A DNA stretch of 64,000 nucleotides from Marthasterias glacialis (Eukaryota; Echinodermata; Asteroidea; Forcipulatida; Asteriidae), in NCBI GenBank assembly GCA_911728455.2, contig OU452225.1:16900731-16964730 (forward strand), in the 5' to 3' direction. The notes under the pieces were generated by a model, which was not told where the DNA came from, ran no database searches, and saw only the letters and a list, made by a program, of their open reading frames with translations. Made by a program: the position numbers and the translations under genes. Every line of letters starts with the position of its first letter. Position 1 is the stretch's first letter. Shown piece after piece: positions 1-11,700 of this stretch.

Positions 1-1129
1 TTGTGAGAGTCCGTGAACAAACATATATCTCAGTTCCGAGGAACTGAAAGTCCTTTGTCCGAGCCGATACAATTTTTGTTCCACCAGAAGAAAAAACATT
101 GTTCACAACAATTTTAGTCCGAGGTTGATGATGATGGTGGAAATGTTCAACAGTTCTGCCAGAGGATGGATGAACAAGACAAAATTCGGCAGATGGCGGC
201 TCAGGGCTCATTGTGGGTACTGGATCGAGGGTCAGTCACATGTCACCCATCGTGTTTGTCAGTCTGGGAACTAGGTGGTCCAAACAAGCCCAGCATTAGG
301 TGGATGCTGCTGGACAATCAGGAGCTCAGTCAAGGCTTCAGGCCCAGGTCACTGTTGCATTAAACAGGGGTGGAACATCTGGGTGAGATCTAGCACCTTC
401 TGGCAAATTTCGGTTCTTTTAGCTGGTACATTTTCTTCAAATCTGTTGGTTGAAGATAGCAAACAGAAACACGTCATGAGGGTCTTTAACACAGAACAGA
501 ATAAGCCAACATGGGAAGCTGCCAGAGGGCAGTAGCTATGCAATTTAAATAATAAACAGAAAAATACCTAATTTACAAACAAATTAGGTAGGGGTACGCA
601 TTGCACTCGTCACATATATGTAACAACTCTTGAAAAAAGTTTGGTATTATCTCACAAGATAAAAAGAAAAGAAAAACGTGGATTGAAGTTTTCATGATTT
701 CCAAGTTTATTTTTTCCCCCAAATGTTTTCAACAAAATTCCTAACCAGCGACTACACATGCATTTTTAATGTAGTTTAAAACATTAGTATAAAAGTGTGG
801 TTTAAAAAAAAGATTTTCTCAATGGAAAATGCAGACTGTACACATAAATTCTTTAAATTCTTTGGCATCATACCTTCTAATCTGAAGCTGCTTGCAAATC
901 TTTGAACACTTTGCAGATGGTAACCACTCATTCCAACAAGGTAACCTCCTTCTGAAAGAAGCTGAAAAACATTCTCCAAAGAATGGTTATATTTGTTTTG
1001 TTAATGGGGGTTGCCGTTCACACAGTATTGGTTTAGCAGTAATTGTGAATAACTGTAGTCTTGTTTCAAACTGCTTGTTTCAAATAAATTAAATCAGGTC
1101 TCATCAATCTGTGTGTATTCTGACAGATA
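1..1129. other. No gene recognised; two short perfect inverted repeats
   Basis: I see no coding exon that can be assigned to a family here. Two perfect hairpins stand out: 7-bp arms at 31-46 (CAGTTCC/GGAACTG) and 10-bp arms at 565-590 (TACCTAATTT/AAATTAGGTA around ACAAAC). The stretch lies beyond the 3' end of a Harbinger nuclease relic and may be the rest of that element, but no terminal repeat was found to confirm it. Confidence 0.4.
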
Positions 1130-1176
1130 GGTTTACAATTAAATATAATTTGCGGTATACTTCCTCTGAACCATTC

Positions 1177-4100
1177 TCATCTCTCAGCCTCAAGTCCGCT
1201 AAGTGGCTCTAACTTGAGAAAGGAAGAGACAAGGATCAAGTTAATAATCAAAGAAAGGATAACTGTGTATTTACAAGTGGTGTCAGAAGTGGGACAATTA
1301 TAATGTTTATCGGGTTCCTGAAATTCCTTAGACAAATTGAAAAGCACACAACACGATTTGAGAACCTGGCAGGCCTTCTGTGGTGCTACTCTCAGACCTA
1401 GTGAAAGGCATGGAAATCGCCGTTTAAGCTGGCCAAATAATTGCTCAATTCTGGCTGGTGTCCTCCTGTGCGACCTGTAAAAATGTAATAACAAATACAT
1501 CAATTCAATGTTTCAATTTGTAATAACTGAAAACATAACAGTAAATTAATGCAAGTTAATGTTGGGTTTAGGCATTGAGGAAGGAAATAGGCAAACACTG
1601 TGTTTTATTACAGTAAGAGTGTGCGATAAACAATTAAAAGTATTTTGAAAAAAGGAATAGTGTTGCACTACTTTCAGTGCTTAAAATGTAAATGTCTACT
1701 TTCAATAAAAAGTTAAAATATGTAAAAACTATGTTCTGCTTCCATGGTTTGTTTTTAGGGTTCGCTGCAAGGGCGTCGATCGCTACCGAAAAGTTTGGGG
1801 GACGTGCGCGTGCAAGCCTTGGGTGATCGGAAATAGCTTGACAAATAGGCCCAAATAGCATTCCGCGCAAGGTCCATCTTTGTATGCGCCACCGACAGGG
1901 CAATGTTTAATAAACACAAAAGAAAAATGTATGGAAAACCCGAAACCACTCACGTTTACCTGTTTACTTTCCCCAAAATGCTGTATATTGTTGCTTTTTA
2001 TTTTGGGGGGGGGCATATTCTATCCCCCCCTCCGTCAATCGACACACTTGCTGCAAGTAGCAAAATTCACGAACTAGTATTAACAATAATAAAGGTATGA
2101 CAGATCTTTGGTAATGATCAAAATTATTATCAATAATTTTCAACCTGAAAGCTTACTCTTTTTTATGCAAACATGAACACACATTTTGATAAAATTTTCA
2201 CAGGTTAGTTTTATGATGTGTATTTTGAAAACCATGATTGGAATGAAGGCATCCTTCTAAAAACCAATAGCAGACCTTTAAACTGATTGACCTGAGCCCC
2301 TGCCCCCCACACTGCTGAGTTTCACTCAAAATTTTCACAAAATCTTGACACCCCTTCCCCCATTTATTTACACCAGTTTGTTGGGTGTAGTCAGAAATTG
2401 TACTGCTGAAAACAAACAAATTGGCAAATGAGCTGTCCGCACAATGGTCTTCGGATTACTGGTGATCCTTGGTAGTGGGTTTTCTAGGAATGCACCACAT
2501 TTTCAAGTGCTATGTGGACACTTGTGAACTATAGGTCATTTTGGTTGTCGTATAATTGAATAACCCCATAATTTAAATTTTATTTCAATTTTTTTCTTGG
2601 GCCGAACATTTTTCTAAATTCCATCCTTCAGTCAAATACACTGATACACAATAAACTTACCTGTTATAGCGTCTGTCTTTATTCATCACAGGCTGTGTCA
2701 CTGGTGTCATCAGCCAAGGCCTCAGGGTATACCCGGTGTCTGCAATTAAGGTTCCTTTGAGTCTGCAAGTTGTATTTAATAATATTTTGTAGCTTTAAAT
2801 ATATGCACCCTTGTTGGAGACATTAGGCAATGGGCAGAAATAACCCACACTTGTTAATATTTAAATAGGATTGCTCAAACAAAATTGTCCAAGTATGTCT
2901 TATTTGCTTTCTTCTACGTTTTTTGTTATGAACAGTTGGAAAAAGTAATTCCTGCTTTGTAATTTTTAAAAGGAGGAATAAACGTCACTTTGTACTTGAC
3001 AAGTAAATTGAGCAAAGACGAGTTGTTGTCAATTTGATAAGTTGTCACATCCAGTCCCCACTTCCTTTCATACCAGTTCACATTATAAAATCAATTTGAA
3101 ACATAATTAAGTAGGTAGGCTAGCTGTGATAACTGCATCCCGAGCCCCATAAATATGCCAATCAATACGCTGAACTCTAAGAGGAGAGGGATTCCAGTGT
3201 ATTTATTGGCACTATTTGGGGTAGGACTGCATCCCTACCCTTTTTTTTAATTAATCACTTCTTTTCTGTTAAAATTATCTGATGGTGATAGTGATGGTAG
3301 GCCTTGTTAATGTCAGAAGTGGCAATTTTCAAAAAGAAGGGATTCGATTGTCACAGTGAAAGGTAGCCTATGATATAGGCCTTGGGGTCAACTCCAATTT
3401 AACCAGTCCACTCCGATTGAGGATACAGATCGAGTGAAAAAGTGGTGGAATTGGAGTTGACATTATTTACCCCTAAACAGTAATTGTTAGTGATTGTTAG
3501 GTGTTAGCAGTTAGCATGATTAGTATAAAGATAAAATAAACATCACATAGGTTAATAAACCAGTGTAGAATTGCCCAGTTTGTCCTTTTGGCCTCAATGG
3601 TTTGCATTTCTGATCACGCTTCCCATCGCTGAATCGACTGTCAGTCACCATTAATGTAATTTAAATTGAATCAGAAAGGCTTTCCTTCATCCGCTACTTG
3701 CTTGCATCTGCATGTTTTCACAACAAATGACCGGCAAGTGAAGTAGCGCAACTCCTGCCTCAGTTTTCCTCAGTGAAATAAAAATGTAATTTCAAATAAA
3801 GACAGCAACCATCTGGCCCAACAATCGAATGAAATTGTTGACGGCGCCATCCCCTATCCCCATGTCCCCTGTCGGTCACCACTCATTGTTTACACACCCG
3901 GCAATAAACTGGCTCTTGGTGGCGCTAAACAAAGTAAGCGCTTGGCAAGTGCGGGCAGTATTGTACAAAAATAATATTAATATGACGTAGGCCTATGCCA
4001 CGAGTAGATAAAACTAGGCCTATCCTATTGTCTAGATGGTCGTAGATTTACCTGTGTTTCATGTTGTATCTGTTGACCAACCCTTTCTAACAGTTGGGTG

Positions 4101-4270
4101 ATCCCAAGCCGTGTGAATATCTTCTCGTGCGATATCTTCTCGTGACTTCTTCGTCAGTGAGACCATCCAACAGGTTTTGCCTGACCCTAAACAGTCTCTC
4201 TCTTCTCAAAGCCCGTTGTGGTCCACCAAAAGCATAAGCGCTATTACAATTAATTGCTGAGAGCGAGCAG
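1177..4270 (-). pseudogene. HARBI1-like: HARBI1-like nuclease, split and frameshifted
   Basis: Three minus-strand pieces are recognisable. The N-terminal piece (4052 to about 4268) has the helical stretch after LLDGLTDEEV; the later part, from IFTRLGITQLLERV, is in another frame. The break coincides with a local duplication of CACGAGAAGATAT, so a small tandem insertion probably caused the frameshift. The second piece (2661-2762) reads LIADTGYTLRPWLMTP and RRYNR, the family's second-Asp block. The third (1177-1474) reads RRTPARIEQLFGQLKRRFP, which carries the catalytic Glu block. Pieces two and three join across good GT/AG sites in phase (AG+G giving Arg). The first catalytic Asp block between 2763 and 4051 was not found, so the gene looks inactive. 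Confidence 0.65.
3384..3473. repeat. Small fold-back (MITE-like) element
   Basis: The 12-nt word TCAACTCCAATT near the left end recurs in inverted orientation near 3445-3460. The ends read GGGGT and ACCCC. It sits inside the Harbinger-like region and could be a nested MITE. Confidence 0.4.
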
Positions 4271-4535
4271 AAGGAAAAATCTTTAAGGTAGGGCCTAGCC
4301 TAGGCGTACGTGAACAAGTTTTATGACACAAATTCAATAGTTAAGACGACCCTTACACCAGTCCTAAGTTAGGACTGGTTCAGCGCCGTTGTCAAGTTAT
4401 GACGCGTTCAACCCGACCTAAGCTTTGTGAAATTGATTTTAATAAAACTTCAGATCAGTCATAAGTTAGGACGAGTTACTCGTCCTAGCTCGAGATAAGA
4501 CGCGTCTTAACTCTTTGTGAAATTGACCCCTGGTT

Positions 4536-4835
4536 CTCGATAATTTTACTTCGACTTCGTCTTGACACCCAGACCTTACCGTGTTTAAACAACCGTGTTT
4601 CAACACACTTTTATTCCCATTCATAAACACCTTTCCGTTAAAAACATCACAAAAAACCTTTGAAAGTTGAGAAGAAATCTCACAGTTTAGCCTCACTGCT
4701 AACATCAATTCTGCGTTAAATTCTAACCATTTTCAGTGAAGTTGGTCCTCGCACAAGTTTCAAACTTCCGCGCACAAGTTCAAATTGGCGCCTGCAAGTT
4801 TCAAACTTGACCGAGCCAAATTTGGGTGATTGGGC
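4536..4835. repeat. Dispersed repeat, copy A (mate at 50781-51090)
   Basis: This 300-bp block aligns along its length with 50781-51090, from the TGGTTCT..ATAATTTTAC start to the GCCTGCAAGTTTCAAACTTG and CCGAGCCAAATTTG end. Both copies lie a short way 3' of an EGF-encoding exon of a Tie-like gene. The B copy begins with an inverted repeat (TAATTTTAC/GTAAAATTA). It is probably a non-autonomous transposon, although it could be intron sequence shared by duplication. Confidence 0.5.
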
Positions 4836-4986
4836 AAAGAATCGATGGAAGAATTAAATGACGTAACTTTTGTTTGGCAGTAACAAAGAACTGTTCAGTG
4901 AAGAGAATGATTGAAGGCTTAATTTGGCTTAACATTTCATACTTTTTTCTAATACTGGAATGATATGATGGTGTTCCTTTACTCAC

Positions 4987-5715
4987 CCACAATCTTCCTG
5001 CATTCTCCAGTATCTTTAAGACAGGTTCCATTTCCTTCACAGTGGCATGTTTGTTTACAATCAGCACCGTATATCCCCTCTGGGCATTCTGAAAATAATA
5101 GTACCAGTATGTTTTTCTTTTATTAGGCTGCATGCTTTTCCTGAAACACTGTAATAAACCAAATGCAACTGTATTCTCATTATTAGGGTAGTCTAGATGT
5201 GGACTCTACCATAGAGCAAGCCAGTCTTTGTTTTTGTTATACCACAAAGCATCCTTTTACCTTGCATGCAGTCCAGTCCCATGTAGCCGGCAGCACACGA
5301 GCATCCATAAGGATCAGGAAGACAGAACAAATGACCCTGGCAGGCAGTGTGGTGTGGATCCTGACTATCAGAGCAGCCGTATTGAGCATCTTTACCAAAC
5401 ACATGACGACCATGAACTGTAACACGAAAGTAATTATGCCACCATTAATAGCGATTTGAGAATTCTAAAGGAATTTATTATGTAGAAAATTAAACTCGAT
5501 TATATAAAACTTTTCAACAGTTCGTAAAGACGTACAAATTCTGTCATGATATCTGTTCATGTTCTAACAAAAAAGTGTTCAACCTTTTTCGCAGTTATCT
5601 CCACTGAAACCCGGAGCACAGACGCAGATTCCTGTATGATCATCACATATACCTCCATTGTAGCATCGACCACATGCATCCATGCACATTGGACCCCACA
5701 TCCCCGATGGACAAG
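4987..5715 (-). CDS. Gene 2 copy 1: three EGF-like exons
   Basis: Exons 5584-5715, 5261-5416 and 4987-5088, each phase 1 to 1. The first reads [11 protein letters not shown] and [19 protein letters not shown]; the second contains [19 protein letters not shown], very close to the second EGF repeat of vertebrate Tie2; the third reads [17 protein letters not shown] and ends CRKIV. The donor of the first exon is weak (GTTGAA). If the last donor at 4986 is not used, translation runs only Gly-Glu before TAA, which would give a secreted form. Confidence 0.75.
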
Positions 5716-8700
5716 CTAAAATAAATGTAAATGACAACAAAGTCAAGATTTCACAAGAAATGAACCACTGCTGTTTGGTACTCACAAAGCCTGTGATTTG
5801 CTGCAGTATTTTTGTTTAGAAGTCAAACAAACCTCGTACTATGAGTCTCATTATGCCGTGATGTTGTTGATGTTCTTGGCCGTCCACGAAGCAGCTGTAA
5901 ATCCCTTCATCTGATTTGACAACACTTGGAATAGACACCGTGAGCTGATTGTTCCATCCATCTATTGCATCTTCATTATGCTTCCATTTGATGTTTTCAT
6001 TGGTCTGTGAGTTATATGGTACCATTGTCAGTGTGACCAACTCGTCTACATTTACTGTCAGTGTCTGCTGCTCAGGAAGAATATTAACAACACCGACTGA
6101 AATTAGAAAAGAAGCACCACATAAAAAAGTTGCATACAACGGCCGCTGGTCACTGTTAATGTTTTTGCTTGCAGCTGAATGTTATTGTTTTATGTGAAGA
6201 AATGTGTTTGTACTAAGTTCTGATTTATAGAAAAGAGACCTAAATTGTGTCGCTTCAAACTTGAAAAAAACTGTTAAATTGTGTCTTATTATTTTGATGT
6301 TTTAGACAATAATACGTTACCTGCATATGAGGTCATCCCTATTACAAAATATAAGAATAAAAGGAATAATTAGTAATATGTCTGGATAAATGTAGATTTA
6401 ATAATCTTACCGTCCTTGGGTAATAGTATTGTCTGTATCCTGGAGATCCTTCCACTTTTAGACACCTCTGAGTAGAAGACACCCACACTGTCTAAGCCAC
6501 CAGCCTCAGGTAATATCAGAGACTTTGCTGCTCGACCCAGTATGGGATCATCCACTTCATTGAATGCTGTAGGAAGTCCAGTATTAGTTCCTCCTGTTGT
6601 CAAAAGTCTGCCAAATGAAACACTAGCCGTCAAGTCACTGCATCCTTTGTATGCTGTAATGGCTGCTTCATTGTCTCCAGTCTGACCAATCAGAGGAGTG
6701 TTAGTGACAAGTGTAAAATCTATTCTTTTACCTGTTGAAACGACAAAAACATTCTTTAAATAAATAAACTTTTCTTAGAATGAACATTGTTCCATTTTTG
6801 TTTTGGGGTTCGAAATCGTACCACTCCATGGACGATCCCCATTTAGTTCTTTATACTAGTGGTGGCTAGTATGTAATAATGAGGGGCTCTTATCTTTAAA
6901 ATATCGATCTTAAAAACTTCTTGAAGTGAAAACTATCAATTTACAGTGTCAAGTGAGATTTAGACATTTTCTTTATTTGGATGTACAGAGTGTCAATAAA
7001 TTTAAATATAAATTCGGCTCTTAGTTTTCATGTTTTTAGTGATTGTTGAATAGCAAAGCGAAGATTCAAGGCTCGTAAGTGTGCATGGGACCCGGGGTTC
7101 TGACAAAAACAAACATGACTTCTTCGTATAAAACTAGTACTAGACCAAATATGAGCCACATTCTACTGATATTGATTCAGATGTATTTAATTCATGTAAT
7201 TAAGAGTTCTGACTTACATGGGAATACTTGTACCTCACTGAGTGATAAATACTCCAAGCGGGGAATGTCGACACTGACATACCGTGAGAGTCTGGGTGGA
7301 TCACACGTGAATTCAATCCAGTCATAATCTAGTTCAGCTTGTTGTCTGGTTACTGGACTCCCACACATTGTGTTATCAGTATGAATATCACTCAGACCAG
7401 CCCTCACAACGGCTCCCACTAATCGTAACTCAACAGATACTGTAAAGTAATACAAATTAACTATGTTTAAAAGTTTGAACAGGGAATTAATGTTGGATGC
7501 AGTGCAATAATTCGATTGATACTTTGATGAATATGTTAGCACAAAATAATATAATAAGTTTTTCACTTTGCTTTCAGTAGTGAACTGTGATAGCGTCATT
7601 CTAGCAAGTGGAAATAAATCAAGATAAACTCGCCTACTCATAAAATATTCATTATGTTCCTCATCGTCATCATACATTAAATCTCATTCAGTGAATCCTA
7701 AAGTAAAACTAGATGGAACTGAAAAAACGTTGTCATCAAAGCCCCATATTGTAAAAATGGAGAGGGGAAAAACAAAACAAAAACAAACAAACAAAAAAAC
7801 ACCCCCATCATCAAACAAAAACAACAACAATGGATTAATGGTCTTGGATTTCATCCATTGCAAAAGATGTCAATAAAGTGATGCATAGTTCACAAATTTC
7901 GTTTTAAAATTCTGAAATACAATTTGCAACAGTCTAACACCTCAACAAACTTGATTTTCACATTATGTCTTTAAAGTAATAATACTTGCATTTACTTAAA
8001 TAATGAAGACATTATATTAAACTGTATTTTGTAAAAGCTTACGATATATGGAAACTCTGTTCAAAATTCTGATTTTGCCCAGACAATATTCAGTCACAAG
8101 ATCCACCTTCCACCATGGGTTCCATTCCTGAACTGAAAAAGAAAAAACAGCCGTTGGTTTTAAACACGCCACGTACTCACGTAATAATTGCTAATATTAA
8201 CAATCAATTACAAAACGATTATGCACCGAAATATTAAACCCCGTTGTACCCAAATTGAATACAACTACCTACTGGTGAAATTTTCTTTAAGCTGGGGAAG
8301 AGGAAGGGGTGGTTCGGGGAGGGGGCAGTCTTAAGAAAGTTGCTAGAATTAGCAAAATAGGACAAACGTCTAATTATATAATGCGATGAAGCTTGGTTTC
8401 GACAGCAGATTTGGGATCTGTGTTGATTTCTTATATCAATTAAGTATGTTTTTTCAGTCAATGATGACTTTATTGTGTTTTTGAAAATACATTTATTCAA
8501 TTCAAGGGAGAAACCTAAGTGCAATATTGATGTCCACAGGCAGTGTTTGTACATAAATTATACCAAACTAGATGAAACAAAACGTAATAGACCATAAGGT
8601 ACGAGAAAACAACACCCCATTGACCAATGCGGGTCGGGATCATAATGATCTCATTCTTGTCAATCAATGTTAGTTTTGGAAGGAAACAAATTAAATTGTC

Positions 8701-11700
8701 TTTCCAATATCAAATCACCTCTTTGAGGCATGTACCATCAACGAAACTGACAAACAAACTCTACAGGGTTCACCCTTAACACTAGCCCGGCGTACATTGT
8801 CTAGTAAAAACTGCTATGGGCTAGTAAACACCACTCCTCAACTTGCCCTGTGGGCTACTAAAAACTGTGCAACCTACTTGTTTATAATGCTCATACTTCT
8901 TCCTCTTCAGATGTGAATAATACATTTTAGAAATGTGTTAATTTATTTTTGAGTGTGTGGGTGTAACTTCATTTGATCGTTAAACTGTTCGCTACAATGG
9001 TGATTGCTACCATTAGTACATTGTATCAGGAAGATGACAATACATGTTTAAAATTTGGGCAACGAAAACTTCCTATGGGCAAGTAAAATGCACAGTTTAC
9101 TAGCCCCTTGGGATACTTTACAAAAAGCTTAAAAGCAAGGCCTGCTCTAAAACTCCCTGGGTCAGAATAGATCAGTGTTTGTGTCAGTCTGATCCAGATT
9201 ATGTGTCAAACTGACTCTGATTCCGGTTCATGCTGACTTATAATGGATCAAGAACTCCAAGATCCTGATCTGGGAGTTTCAATCGCGCATACCGAAATGA
9301 TACAAAGAAAACATTGTGTACCTGTGTGGGTGAAGTCCAAATTATCTCCATTTAGAGCATTTGAAGCACCGTCGTCATGTGGATATAGTGAACTTTGACT
9401 ACTAGGATTACCGGACAAAGGAAGAGCTACATCAATGAAAAATAGCAACAAGAAATGCATTGTCATGTTGGCCTAAAACATTATGAAGAATATCAAATCA
9501 ATCATGTCGTTTTGTCGAACCAAGAATAAAGGGGAAATTACAACAAGAAATGTACATAAATTGACAAGTGTCATACCACTTTTCCATCAGATAACGAGAC
9601 AATCTCGAAAAGTTGACTCATTTTATTGAGTAACAAGAATTGCTTTATTGATCATTTATATCTCCTAGACGATTAACCGCAAATTTAAGAAGACGACATG
9701 TCATTATTAGTTACAGTAAGTCGACTGAGTGAGTTGGCATAAACAGATTTTCCTATACAGTTTACCTCATAAAGAAGTCTTACTGCTAACTATTTAGCAT
9801 CATAACTCGTTAACTGGATATAAAGTGGTGTGACGTTCCTTTATTAAACTCATCTATTTTTAGCACAATTATTAATTGAGAGGTGTAGGTTTTGCTTCTT
9901 GCTACTCACCCGAGGACGTTGCTCCATCTTCACTCTGAGTGATTTCATCAACCTCAACCTCACCAAGGACTAATACCTTCATCTCTCCACTGCCGGTTGG
10001 AATATCTACACTCACATATCGAGCGATGACAGTCGGGTCCAGGGTAAAGTCATTAATCTGTCCACTTTGAGCTTGAACAAAAGTTAGTGGTGATCCAATC
10101 ATTCTGTTCTGTAAATGATCCGAACTCAAACCAGCCCTGACTACAGCTCCTTCTATCTGACCTACATCTGCAATCAGAACATCCAGGATGAGTCAAAAGG
10201 AACTTGCTAGGAATGAGGAAAGTCGCTTTTCTCATCAATTTAAATACATTTTTATATATTCTGATGAATAACGACTTGAAACAATGATTCTTTCCAGAAA
10301 CAGACTCTAAACTTAAGAAAGCCGAAAATAACGAGACCGAGCAAAGGGAATGGAACTCATGAAAATGTCAGTAACGGCAAACACTACACTAAAATAATCA
10401 ACATATACAGAGTAATTATTCTCATACGACCCACATAAACAACCGTACACTTTGAATGGACTTTTGGTATCAGCTTAGATGCTGTGTTTATTCAACATTG
10501 GTTATTACCAATTAGCCAAAAAACCAGGAACTACTTTACTTCAATAACTTTTATTTGAAATTAACCCCAGAAGACATACACACATACCGGGCCCGGATTA
10601 CTTGGCAACCTGCCATAAACATTACTTGGCAACCTGCCATAAAAAGAGGAGGGGGCAAACACACTTGCCACGCCCAACTTTACAGACAAAAGGGAGGTTA
10701 CTTTCGCACATGTCAAATTGGTCTACAAGGCTCTATGTGAGTGCACTGCTTGTATACGCAGTTGCATTACAGTTCAGCTAACCCAACTGGAAATAGTGGG
10801 TGTAAGCAATTAATGTTTTATTAAGGTAAAGAAAGGCCTACTATAAGGCTTAAAGGTCCCATGAATTATTTTTTTTTATTGGTTAAAAAAATAAAGTACG
10901 CCTATTATAGTATATCTTTACTTTTTTCACATTTTTACATGCGTATTAATCGTACAAATAACGATTTCTAAAACTAGGGGGTTGCCGTGCTCCGCCCACC
11001 CTTCCTCATTAACATAAAATCTCTGACGTAGACAGTGGAATGGCTGACCAAGGCCATGTGTGTGACAATAACATACAATGCATTGTTGACCACTCGGCAC
11101 CAGAGCCGTCTTCGAAATGTTTTACCACAGCCTACGTCATGGATCATTGCGCAAGCAAATGGCACACATTTTCGGGGCTCAATTAAAGTATATTAACGCA
11201 TAACAGACACATCAAAATAGTCAATACTATGTTTTGTTAATTTCAAACCATATATCAAGACACAAAAATGTTCCGTGACAAAAAACCTCTACAATGGGCC
11301 CTTTAAAGATTATTCCATCACTTGTACACGTAATTGGAACCAACATAAAACAGACCCAGCGGAAATGGCAGGTGCTACAGTGGTAAAAGCTAAACATTTC
11401 CTTAGTACTACTCATTACTCATTACTCATTACTCATTAAAGATTATTCCATCACTTGTACACGTAATTGGAACCAACATAAAACAGACCCAGCGGAAATG
11501 GTGGGTGCTACAGTGGTAAAAGCTAAACATTTCCTTAGTACTACTCATTACCACTTAAATTTAGAATTTATATGACCCCCAGCAAGCAATGGCAGTTCAC
11601 TTCCCTAGAAAAATGCCAAACAGAATAAAAACCTCACTAAACAGTAGTGGTATTGATGGGGGTGGTGGAGGGAAAACTTTTTGGAGTTAACACCATTGAA

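Larger units (their letters stand above)
1130..4535 (-). mobile_element. Degenerate Harbinger-type DNA transposon
   Basis: The region contains minus-strand pieces of a HARBI1-like nuclease. It ends near 4510-4532 with the sequence TTTGTGAAATTGACCCC, which matches the style of Harbinger termini (GGGGTCAATTTCACAAA on the other strand). A second, internal copy of the TGTGAAATTGA word sits near 4427-4437, and a palindrome (CCAGTCCTAAG/TTAGGACTGG) near 4357-4380, as in subterminal repeats. The matching left terminus was not found, so the left boundary is only where recognisable nuclease sequence stops. The element is placed beyond the last visible exon of gene 2 and may lie in one of its introns. 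Confidence 0.6.

Noticed and set aside
166-535. Possible second (Myb/SANT-like) gene of the Harbinger element near the left edge
   Set aside because: Short overlapping frames on both strands without a recognisable SANT pattern; the support is too weak.
5199-5459. Plus-strand open frames opposite the EGF exons (also 13374-13568 and 51765-52013)
   Set aside because: They are antisense shadows of minus-strand exons that have correct splice sites, conserved cysteines and copies in three places.
11303-11555. Possible SINE with a tRNA-like head in the intron repeat
   Set aside because: No A/B box pair or A-rich tail with target duplication could be defined. The block is explained by a MITE plus a direct duplication.
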